From the NCBI GenBank assembly GCA_045599365.1, contig JAZRVS010000037.1:1-22407 (forward strand): a stretch of DNA of 22,407 bases. The letters run 5' to 3'. The notes under the pieces are model-generated. The model ran no database searches. It was given only the letters and a program-made list of their open reading frames with translations, and was not told where the DNA came from. Position 1 is the stretch's first letter. Every line of letters starts with the position of its first letter. Below, one piece after another: positions 15,814 through 22,279 of the stretch. Origin of the DNA: UBA1715 sp045599365. Lineage in GTDB: Bacteria > Bacteroidota > Bacteroidia > Bacteroidales > UBA1715. Position numbers and translations under genes: made by a program.

Positions 15814-15938
15814 CTATGTAATTGACATAGCTTACTTAGGTGTTGCCTTTCTGACAATGTACACGAAAGAATTTTTAGTGGGTGTTTAACACTTTTCGAG
15901 TAAAGTGAGAAAATAGAGCTGGTCAAAATTTTTGACCA
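15814..15938. terminator. Cluster of inverted repeats between ruvC and pnuC (putative bidirectional terminator)
   Basis: The 192-nt gap between two converging genes carries CTATGT/ACATAG (15814-15830), GTGTT-T-AACAC (15882-15892), CACTTT/AAAGTG (15890-15907, overlapping the previous one) and a perfect 19-nt dyad TGGTCAAAA-T-TTTTGACCA (15920-15938) just beyond the pnuC stop. Placement fits transcription termination of both genes. The stems are AT-rich and the one-base centre of the last dyad would force a few pairs open in RNA, so a protein-binding site is the alternative. Confidence 0.4.
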
Positions 15939-15944
15939 CCTTTA

Positions 15945-16574
15945 TCAAGATTGTTGTTCGTTTGCCTCTTGCTTATTGTAGTCTTTCCCCCACTGTATTA
16001 ATCCAATAATTGTCGAAACAATGTAAGCGCCATACAAAATAGTTGTCGTGTATAATTCGCTATTACCAGTTATGAAAACCATGCTTACATAGGTCGAATC
16101 AGCTACAAGCCAAAATAGCCAAAATTGAATATACTTTTTTGTAAGTAAGAGCGTCGCTACCGCACTGCATCCAGTTATAACTGCATCGGGAATTGCCACG
16201 GTAGAGTCGGTTTTTGATAAAAAGAAATATAAAATTCCTATTAAAACTATGACAAATGGTCCAATGAACAACCAACTTTTCCATCGAAGTGATAGAATTG
16301 GTACGTTGTTATTGCCATCTTTCGCTTTGTTCCACGAATATATGCCGTAAATGCTCGTAATTATGTAGTAAATTTGAAATAATGCCATTGCATATATTTC
16401 GGAATGAAAAAATCCGATGCAAAGTGCTATTGCCGATACTATATTGAAGTACCACAACGACATATATTGCTTTATTTGTAGGTACATCACAATCAATCCT
16501 GTGATTGTTCCTATTAACGCACAGATTTCCCAAAAATCAATGGTTGAAATATATGTTTGAAGAAATTCTATCAT
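15945..16574 (-). CDS. pnuC: PnuC-family nicotinamide riboside/vitamin transporter
   Basis: This 209-residue integral membrane protein has about seven hydrophobic segments and the PnuC-family hallmark QIYYIITSIYGIYSW. Other family-like stretches are LWYFNIVSAIALCIGFF and KYIQFWLFWLVADSTYV. PnuC proteins let nicotinamide riboside, or in some lineages thiamine or riboflavin, cross the inner membrane by facilitated diffusion; the substrate is then trapped by phosphorylation. The ATG at 16574 lies 2 nt after the stop of the TonB-dependent receptor. An ATG 11 codons upstream would add MCNKGKLYFLE and overlap the receptor gene, and is less likely. In Bacteroidota a receptor next to a PnuC relative often marks thiamine uptake (PnuT), but no thiamine kinase gene or TPP riboswitch is present here, so the substrate stays open. 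Confidence 0.9.
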   Translation of the reverse strand: MIEFLQTYISTIDFWEICALIGTITGLIVMYLQIKQYMSLWYFNIVSAIALCIGFFHSEIYAMALFQIYYIITSIYGIYSWNKAKDGNNNVPILSLRWKSWLFIGPFVIVLIGILYFFLSKTDSTVAIPDAVITGCSAVATLLLTKKYIQFWLFWLVADSTYVSMVFITGNSELYTTTILYGAYIVSTIIGLIQWGKDYNKQEANEQQS

Positions 16575-16576
16575 TT

Positions 16577-18865
16577 CTAAAAAATATAACTTGCCTTTAT
16601 TGCACAATGTCTTCCTGGTCGTACAAAATAGTACATATCAGTTCCGTCTCTACGTCCATCGTAAATATATGGTTTGTCAAGTATGTTGTACATTGAAAAC
16701 TGAAGGTCAATTTTATTTGTTTCAGATACATTCCATTCATACTGAGCATAAAAATTATGTTGCGAATATGCTTTCAATTTTTCTTTTGGTGTAGATGTAT
16801 TTCCTACATATTGTTTTCCAACATATTTACTAATTATACCAATAGAAAGTCCTTTGGTTGGATGAAGTGTTATTTCGTTTGAAGCAACTATTTCTGGTGA
16901 AAATGAAATGTCGGTTAATTTATATTTTATAATTTCTTTTGTTTCTGGATTTACATATTGATAATTACGAATTTTATTTGTTGAAAATGTGATTGCTCCA
17001 CGCCATTCAATTTCTTTGTATTTAGTTTGACTAATTGATAATTCTAATCCTCTACGGTAACTGTCTTTCACATTTTCGTAAATATACTCTCCAAGGTCAT
17101 TCAATTCTCCTGTACGAACTAATTGATTTTTGTATTGAATACTATAAAAATTCACATTAAATCTCCAATCTCCTTTTAAACTTTTCCCATATCCACACTC
17201 AAAATCGTAGGATGTCTCTGCTACTAATCCGTTTTGACCTTTTGCGGTTGGCTTCAATCCGTTTCTGTGTGGTTCTTGATGATTTATAGTCAATGATGTT
17301 TCAAAATTGTACACAGACAAAGTTGTAACAGTAATTTTGGGATTAAAAAAATTCCACGATAGCGTTTTATCCATCTGTTGTAGGTCATTGTCTGTCCCAT
17401 CTAATACGTAATGAACATTTCTATATTGTAATGATGGCGTTATTTTAAATCGCTCATTGACAGTGTAAAAGTCAACTAAGGCAGTAACGTCTCCATCTAT
17501 TTTCAATGCATCATTGTCGTAGTATGGTTTGTGTAAATCTGTTTTTGCGTCATCTTGTATCCACAGAAGATATCCATAGTGTTTTCCATTTGTAATTGCA
17601 AGGTTGTGATATATTTTCGCATATAATTTTTTCTCTAAGATGCAGGTTTTAACATCAAAATGATAACCATATTGTAAATTTTCTCTCCAAATTTGTCGTA
17701 CAATATCCTTTGAAGCAGAATAATATCCATAATCGGCAATATGCGCATCATCTAAATATTGTTCAAAATTACCTTTTGTGTGCGTAATAAATAGGGACGT
17801 ATTAAAGTTTAACTTCTCTGTAAATGATGTTGGCTCGTCAGGAGTCCCCTTATGGAACGAGAGAATTGCTCGGGTGTGGTCAAATGTTTCTGATTCTAAC
17901 GAATAGAATTTTTCGTTTCCGTCATCATCAAAATAGCGACCACAACTATTGTATGTTGGGATGCTGTCAACGAGTTTTTCTGATACGCCTTGCCACATCA
18001 GCGCCGATTTTTCTTGCGCTTTTAATACAAAGAGTGATAGATCTTTTTCTTCCCCAATATTGTATGTTAAATAACCATTAACTGATTGTATGCTTCGGTT
18101 TGAACGATCAATGTATCCATCGGTTTTATCATTCGCAAAGTTGAGCGACAAACCGACTTTGTCATCCAACATTTGTGTCTGTCCCGAAACTAAAAACATT
18201 CGCTTGCCATACGAAGAACTTCCAAACGATACTTTTGCTTCCGTTTCATAAATATGATCAGGGGCAAGATTTTCCATAGAACCTCCAATGTTGGGTCCAG
18301 GATTCCCTAACCAATTGAAGTGTATTTCTCCTGTCTCGGCATCGTTTAATGGCGCGTTGTTGAGAGCAGCTTTCCATTTTGAATCATCAACTCCTCGATA
18401 TGAAAAATGTGGTCGCTCCAAATCTATTCCAGAACCAGTAGTCGCATAGTGAAAATCGGACCGTTCTAAAAAAGTCAGCACTTCGAGAAAAAGTAGAATG
18501 GGTCGGTTCATGCAATAACCAACAATACCAGATGACCTATGTTTAAGTGTAAATGTTTGGACTGTATAGGATTTTGCCTTTACAAAAAAAGTGGCTTCTT
18601 CACACGAAGAAGCAATTATTTTTAGAGAATCTGTTTTGCTTGTCAAGGTAATTTCAAAATAACCATTTGTGTTGCAATACGCCACAGATTTACTGTTAAT
18701 TGCCTCTATTTTTGCATAGAAAATAGGACAATTATAATCGTTATAAATAAATCCTTTCACTACGTGAGTAGCATGTGCAGAAAGCGTTGCGGTCGCCAAT
18801 ATCACACATACCAATATTGTGCGAAGTGATAATGTTGTTTCTGTATTTTGAGATTTGTTACTCAT
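16577..18865 (-). CDS. TonB-dependent outer-membrane receptor with short plug
   Basis: This 762-residue protein has a signal peptide (about 1-33, cut near SAHA), a carboxypeptidase-D-like regulatory beta domain (about 34-110), a plug-like region (about 115-200) and a beta-barrel to the end, finishing in Phe as expected for an outer-membrane protein. Plug motifs include FSYRGVDDSKW and NNAPLNDAETGE; a barrel loop reads FITHTKGNFEQYLDD, as in other Bacteroidota receptors. Such receptors import scarce ligands using TonB energy. The gene is translationally coupled (2-nt gap) to pnuC, so the ligand is probably a vitamin or nucleoside. Oddly, I see neither a TonB box of the usual V-V-V-T-A type nor the ...VxRGxxSxxYGxxAxGG... 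plug strand; the sequence goes from WLGNP straight to GPNIGG. It could be a divergent plug or an internal deletion. Confidence 0.88.
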   Translation of the reverse strand: MSNKSQNTETTLSLRTILVCVILATATLSAHATHVVKGFIYNDYNCPIFYAKIEAINSKSVAYCNTNGYFEITLTSKTDSLKIIASSCEEATFFVKAKSYTVQTFTLKHRSSGIVGYCMNRPILLFLEVLTFLERSDFHYATTGSGIDLERPHFSYRGVDDSKWKAALNNAPLNDAETGEIHFNWLGNPGPNIGGSMENLAPDHIYETEAKVSFGSSSYGKRMFLVSGQTQMLDDKVGLSLNFANDKTDGYIDRSNRSIQSVNGYLTYNIGEEKDLSLFVLKAQEKSALMWQGVSEKLVDSIPTYNSCGRYFDDDGNEKFYSLESETFDHTRAILSFHKGTPDEPTSFTEKLNFNTSLFITHTKGNFEQYLDDAHIADYGYYSASKDIVRQIWRENLQYGYHFDVKTCILEKKLYAKIYHNLAITNGKHYGYLLWIQDDAKTDLHKPYYDNDALKIDGDVTALVDFYTVNERFKITPSLQYRNVHYVLDGTDNDLQQMDKTLSWNFFNPKITVTTLSVYNFETSLTINHQEPHRNGLKPTAKGQNGLVAETSYDFECGYGKSLKGDWRFNVNFYSIQYKNQLVRTGELNDLGEYIYENVKDSYRRGLELSISQTKYKEIEWRGAITFSTNKIRNYQYVNPETKEIIKYKLTDISFSPEIVASNEITLHPTKGLSIGIISKYVGKQYVGNTSTPKEKLKAYSQHNFYAQYEWNVSETNKIDLQFSMYNILDKPYIYDGRRDGTDMYYFVRPGRHCAIKASYIF

Positions 18866-18888
18866 TTCATAGACAATAGTAACTGCGA

Positions 18889-18896
18889 CAAATATA
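18889..18896 (-). promoter_or_regulatory. Candidate -7 box for the TonB receptor/pnuC operon
   Basis: On the minus strand this reads TATATTTG, an exact TAnnTTTG match, 23 nt before the ATG. No TTTG is found at the expected -33 position. The whole divergent gap is only 69 nt, which leaves no room for a riboswitch. Confidence 0.4.
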
Positions 18897-18908
18897 AGAA
18901 AAGTTGAC

Positions 18909-18916
18909 TATCTTTG
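18909..18916 (+). promoter_or_regulatory. Candidate -7 box for menG
   Basis: TATCTTTG matches TAnnTTTG exactly, 18 nt before the menG ATG. No good -33 TTTG accompanies it. Between this box and the start lies an inverted repeat, TTTGTAA-AAA-TTACAAA, at about 18919-18935, touching the start codon. It might form a small hairpin or bind a regulator. Confidence 0.45.
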
Positions 18917-18934
18917 CGTTTGTAAAAATTACAA

Positions 18935-19657
18935 ATGGCTACTCCGTACAAAAATTCTGAAAAAGGGAAAAAAGGTCAAATTATTGATATGTTCAATAAT
19001 ATTGCTGGCAAGTATGATTTTTTAAATCACGCTCTTTCTTTCAATATCGACAAAATATGGAGAAATAAGGCTATCAAGATTATTAAATTGTATAATCCAC
19101 AAACAGTTCTTGATGTTGCAACTGGAACTGGAGATTTTGCAATTTTGTCCGCGCAAAAACTCCATCCACAACAAGTTATAGGTATTGACATTTCTGAAAA
19201 AATGTTGGAAGTTGGTGTCGAAAAAATTAAAAAGTTAGACCTGAAAACTGTTGTAACATTGCAAGTCGGTGATAGCGAAGAAATGTCGTTTGACGATAAT
19301 TCTTTCGATGCAATAACTGTCGGTTTTGGTGTGCGTAATTTTGAAAATTTGTCAAAAGGTTTGAACGAAATTCATCGTGTTTTGAAACCCAATGGTGCTA
19401 CTGCTATCTTGGAATTTTCTATGCCCGAACATTTTCCTATAAAGCAATTGTATTCGTTTTATTTTAAACACATATTGCCGACAATTGGTAAAATTTTCTC
19501 AAAAGATTACGATGCGTATTATTATCTTTTCAAATCGGTGCAAGAATTTCCGTATGGGGAAAAGTTTGCAATTATTGCGAAACAATCGGGATTTAGTGAT
19601 GTTCAAATAAAAAAACTGACGTTTGGAATTGCAAGCTTGTACATTTGTAAAAAATAA
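18935..19657 (+). CDS. menG: Demethylmenaquinone methyltransferase (UbiE/MenG)
   Basis: This 240-residue class I SAM-dependent methyltransferase has motif I LDVATGTGDFAIL (about 59-71), the GIDISEKMLEVG motif that binds the ribose (about 83-94), VGDSEEMSFDDNSFDAITVGFGVRNF (about 111-136) and HRVLKPNGATAILEFSMP. The VGFGVRNF and LEFSMP blocks are specific to the UbiE/MenG family. It methylates demethylmenaquinone to menaquinone at the inner membrane, the last step of menaquinone synthesis, which suits an anaerobic or fumarate-respiring Bacteroidota. The next gene starts 4 nt after its stop, so it probably heads a three-gene unit with the deacetylase and the glycosyltransferase. It is divergent from the TonB receptor gene. 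Confidence 0.96.
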   Translation: MATPYKNSEKGKKGQIIDMFNNIAGKYDFLNHALSFNIDKIWRNKAIKIIKLYNPQTVLDVATGTGDFAILSAQKLHPQQVIGIDISEKMLEVGVEKIKKLDLKTVVTLQVGDSEEMSFDDNSFDAITVGFGVRNFENLSKGLNEIHRVLKPNGATAILEFSMPEHFPIKQLYSFYFKHILPTIGKIFSKDYDAYYYLFKSVQEFPYGEKFAIIAKQSGFSDVQIKKLTFGIASLYICKK

Positions 19658-19661
19658 CGAG

Positions 19662-20300
19662 ATGAGACAACCAATTTTTGATGTTACTAAGGCTCAACCG
19701 CCAATTGTTGGTGAACTTGCATATCCAAAGGCTCATTTCCGAATACCCCAAAAAGAAAAAACGGTTTATCTTACTTTCGATGATGGACCTGTTCCTGTTT
19801 ATACTCATCAGGTAATCAATATTTTACAAGAATACAATGTGCCAGCAACATTCTTTATGGTTGGCGAAAATGTGTTCAAATTTCCAGACGTGTATGAAGA
19901 GGTAAAACAGTTGGGATATTCGTTTGGCTCACATACATATAATCATTTAAAAGGTTGGATTACAAACAATAAGACGTATATAGAAAATGTGCGTAAAGGA
20001 GCAGAGATTGTTGGTAGCAATTTGTTCCGTCCTCCGTATGGTAAAATCGGACCTTTGCAAGCTCATTCGTTGTATAAGGACTTACATATTATAATGTGGG
20101 ATATTATAACAATGGATTATAATCATAATTTGTCTGGTGAAGATTGTTTCCAAAATGTAAAGAATTATGTTAGAAATGGTTCCATCATAGTGTTCCACGA
20201 CTCACCTAAGTCCGAAAAGAATTTGTTGTATGCTCTACCAAAAAGCATTGAATATTTACTCAAAGAAAATTATAACTTTGCACCTATACGCTTTGAGTAA
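19662..20300 (+). CDS. NodB-type polysaccharide deacetylase (CE4 family)
   Basis: This 212-residue protein is a complete, compact CE4 esterase domain. All five motifs are visible: TFDDGP (D40, D41), HTYNH (H91, H95), RPPYG (R123), WDI (W146, D147) and IVFHD (H179). The two His residues and D41 form the usual metal site. The family removes N-acetyl groups from GlcNAc-containing glycans. No signal peptide or membrane anchor is seen, so a cytoplasmic glycan precursor or a lipid-linked intermediate is the likely target. The ATG at 19662 is preferred over in-frame upstream codons, which lie inside menG. Its TAA shares one base with the ATG of the following glycosyltransferase (TAATG), so the two are coupled and probably act on the same glycan. 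Confidence 0.92.
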   Translation: MRQPIFDVTKAQPPIVGELAYPKAHFRIPQKEKTVYLTFDDGPVPVYTHQVINILQEYNVPATFFMVGENVFKFPDVYEEVKQLGYSFGSHTYNHLKGWITNNKTYIENVRKGAEIVGSNLFRPPYGKIGPLQAHSLYKDLHIIMWDIITMDYNHNLSGEDCFQNVKNYVRNGSIIVFHDSPKSEKNLLYALPKSIEYLLKENYNFAPIRFE

Positions 20301-21193
20301 TGAAACTATCAATAATTATTGTCAACTATAATGTATCGAATGAACTGAAACAATGTTTGAGTTCAGTCGAAAGTTCATTGCAAAGTATTGATAGTGAAAT
20401 ATTTGTTGTTGATAATAATTCTTCTGATGATTCGTGTGAAATGATTCGTCAGTTTTTTCCCACAGTCAACTTGATTGAAAACAACGAAAATGTTGGCTTT
20501 GCAAAAGCAAATAATCAAGCAATACAACGTGCTGTAGGAGAATATATTTTATTGCTTAATCCCGATACAATTGTTGGCGATGATTCATTCTCAAAAATGA
20601 TTGCATTTGCCGATGAACACCGCGATATGGGTGGACTTGGTGTAAAAATGGTCGATGAGAATGGAAATTTTCTTCCCGAATCAAAACGGGGCGTTCCAAC
20701 ACCATTTGTCGCTTTTTGTAAAATAAGTGGCTTATACAAGTTGTTCCCCAAATCAGATACATTCAATCATTATTATTTGGGGGCTTTGCCAAATGACGAA
20801 ACCAACGAGATAGAAATTTTAGCTGGCGCTTGTATGTTGTTTCGAAAGTCTGTTATTGATGAAATCGGTTATCTTGACGAACATTATTTTTTATATGGCG
20901 AAGATGTTGATATTTCATATAGAGTTTTGCTACAAGGTTATAAAAACTATTACTTGCCAACGACACAAATAGTACATTTAAAAGGTGTAAGTACAAAGAA
21001 AAATCAACAAGAAAGCATTAAGGCGTTTTATGAAGCAATGGAAATATTTGTTGATACTCATTTCAAACAAATATATGTATCCAAAGGGAAAGAGGTCGCT
21101 CGGAGGACTCAATATTCCAACATTTCTGTGTGGTTCTTGAAAAAATGTATTCAACTTTGTTGTTTTTGTAAATTGCTTACCACACGAAACTAA
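20300..21193 (+). CDS. Family 2 glycosyltransferase, rhamnosyltransferase-like
   Basis: This 297-residue GT-A enzyme begins directly with the nucleotide-binding strand (SIIIVNYNVS). VVDNNSSDDS (D38) follows, then ENVGFAKANNQAI at about 63-75, LLLNPDT (87-90) in the DXD position, LAGACMLFRKSV and LYGEDVDISYR (E201, D202; likely catalytic base region). This pattern fits the WbbL-like subgroup, which adds rhamnose or another deoxysugar to lipid-linked or surface polysaccharides. There is no clear transmembrane helix; the C-terminal tail is basic and Cys-rich (KKCIQLCCFCKLL) and may touch the membrane. It is translationally coupled to the deacetylase. The last 17 nt overlap the convergent repeat-protein gene. 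The acceptor is unknown. Confidence 0.93.
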   Translation: MKLSIIIVNYNVSNELKQCLSSVESSLQSIDSEIFVVDNNSSDDSCEMIRQFFPTVNLIENNENVGFAKANNQAIQRAVGEYILLLNPDTIVGDDSFSKMIAFADEHRDMGGLGVKMVDENGNFLPESKRGVPTPFVAFCKISGLYKLFPKSDTFNHYYLGALPNDETNEIEILAGACMLFRKSVIDEIGYLDEHYFLYGEDVDISYRVLLQGYKNYYLPTTQIVHLKGVSTKKNQQESIKAFYEAMEIFVDTHFKQIYVSKGKEVARRTQYSNISVWFLKKCIQLCCFCKLLTTRN

Positions 21194-21659
21194 TAACGTG
21201 GCTAATTGCAACAAATGTCTCAATTGTAATGTCTGTATCAACATTGCAAATCACGTCACTGCTGTACGATGAGGTGCCTTTGTATATTTTTTTGTCTTGT
21301 AAATGACAAATAATATCGCTCGAATATGACGAATTGCCTTTATACATTTTCCCATCACGTATTGTGCAAACCACATCACTTGAGTACGAAGAATTCCCCG
21401 TGTACACTTTCCCATCGCGTATTGTGTACAACACATCGCTCGAATATGACGAATTCCCTTTATAAATTTTCCCGTTTTGGATGTTCATCAATACATCACT
21501 TGAGTATGATGATGTTGATTTATAAACTTTTCCGTCTTTAACATTGCAGATTACATCACTTGAATATGATGAATTTCCTTTGTAAACTTTGCAGGCTGAT
21601 TGCACAAAAAAAGAAAAAAATGAAGCTGCCATCAATAAGATAATTAGTGATTTTTTCAT
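21177..21659 (-). CDS. Small exported protein of six 20-residue repeats
   Basis: This 160-residue protein has a signal peptide (MKKSLIILLM... to about residue 22; Cys23 follows but the lipobox is poor), then six consecutive 20-residue repeats covering residues 24-143 and a 17-residue hydrophobic tail ending in VISFVW. The repeat unit is [KV/KI]Y-K-G-N-S-S-Y-S-S-D-V-[IL]-C-N-[IV]-x-D-G. SYSSD is invariant in all six, while the Cys position is kept in four and replaced by Met or Tyr in two. Alternating short hydrophobic stretches and DG turns suggest a beta-solenoid or propeller-like fold. I recall short Bacteroidota proteins with a similar repeat and tail, but I cannot name a function. It is monocistronic, with a long upstream region, and converges on the glycosyltransferase gene with a 17-nt overlap. 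Confidence 0.85.
   Translation of the reverse strand: MKKSLIILLMAASFFSFFVQSACKVYKGNSSYSSDVICNVKDGKVYKSTSSYSSDVLMNIQNGKIYKGNSSYSSDVLYTIRDGKVYTGNSSYSSDVVCTIRDGKMYKGNSSYSSDIICHLQDKKIYKGTSSYSSDVICNVDTDITIETFVAISHVISFVW
21231..21590 (-). repeat. Six tandem 60-bp coding repeats
   Basis: Six in-frame units of exactly 60 bp make up the core of the small exported protein. The best conserved part of each unit encodes GNSSYSSDV, with third-position differences between copies. Copy number could change by slippage or recombination without shifting the frame. Confidence 0.85.
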
Positions 21660-21721
21660 AATATATATTTATTTCACAACAAACAAGTTACATGCCAATT
21701 GTATTGCAAACTGATATAATA

Positions 21722-21740
21722 CTTGTAAGTGTTTTACAAG
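21722..21740. promoter_or_regulatory. Dyad upstream of the repeat-protein gene
   Basis: CTTGTAA (21722-21728) and TTACAAG (21734-21740) are a perfect 7-bp inverted repeat with a 5-nt centre, 63-81 nt before the start codon of the minus-strand repeat protein. It is placed like an operator or activator site. Confidence 0.35.
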
Positions 21741-22083
21741 CATAAAGATAACAAATGTTTAAGAAACAATATATAAAATGGCAACAAAATCATTCTCAAA
21801 TAGGAATTAATAGTCAATTTTTAGTTAAATCTGTTATCAAGTAATTATCTACCCATTAAAAATAAACTGATACCTGAAAACTGACACCTCATATCTAAAT
21901 ATTCACTATAGTTTTTTGTCGTTTTGGGAAAATCAAGAAGAATTTGACGTGTGAGTTACGTTTTTTTAGTATGATTTTGAACAAAAAGAATGGGACAAAG
22001 TTATTTTTTTATGCGTAAATGAAATTTTATTCTATTGATTATCAATAAGAAAAGAAATTTCTAAAAAAAAACACTAAAAATGT

Positions 22084-22114
22084 TTTGCTGAGTAAAAAAT
22101 AATTTTCACATTTG
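22084..22114 (+). promoter_or_regulatory. Probable rRNA operon promoter (-33/-7)
   Basis: TTTG at 22084-22087 and CACATTTG at 22107-22114 are exactly 19 nt apart, the preferred Bacteroidota spacing. The -7 box differs from TAnnTTTG only at its first base. Transcription would start near 22119-22122, about 160 nt before 16S, a reasonable rRNA leader length. Confidence 0.65.
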
Positions 22115-22194
22115 CAACCCCGAAAGACAAGAACGCTCCTCCAAGTGAGAGCAAGTCGAAAAGGGATTAGTACATTGATATAGAGGGAAAGCAC

Positions 22195-22212
22195 CTTACT
22201 AATTTTAGTAAG
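22195..22212 (+). other. Perfect hairpin in the 16S leader
   Basis: CTTACTAA (22195-22202) and TTAGTAAG (22205-22212) are perfectly complementary around TT; in RNA the inner pair or two would open to make a usable loop. It lies about 70 nt before mature 16S and may take part in leader folding or processing. Confidence 0.45.
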
Positions 22213-22279
22213 ATATTTGGGTAAAGTTTATTTTGAGCGAATTAATCTGCAATCAAAAAGATTATAAAAAAGATTAAGA

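Larger units (their letters stand above)
21660..22279. other. Long non-coding region upstream of the rRNA operon
   Basis: No gene is seen. The left part (21660-21780) is the likely promoter region of the repeat-protein gene and holds a perfect 7-bp dyad, CTTGTAA/TTACAAG. A 12-bp direct repeat with one mismatch, AAACTGA(T/C)ACCT, lies at 21864-21875 and 21878-21889. The right part holds the rRNA promoter and leader described separately. The rest is AT-rich without recognisable features. Confidence 0.6.

Noticed and set aside
16575..16607. Upstream ATG for pnuC adding 11 residues
   Set aside because: It lies within the end of the receptor gene, adds a non-hydrophobic MCNKGKLYFLE, and is less typical than the ATG 2 nt after the receptor stop.
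18866..18934. TPP or cobalamin riboswitch ahead of the receptor gene
   Set aside because: The gap is 69 nt, too short for either, and no conserved riboswitch core was recognised.
19623..19661. Upstream start for the polysaccharide deacetylase
   Set aside because: The extension is simply the shifted-frame end of menG and lacks conserved residues.
21251..21541. Repeat-bearing open frames in other frames across the 60-bp repeats
   Set aside because: The periodicity comes from the DNA repeat itself; only the 21177-21659 frame has a signal peptide and a conserved SYSSD unit.
21231..21590. CRISPR-like array
   Set aside because: The repeats are contiguous 60-bp coding units with no spacers, and they encode a protein repeat.
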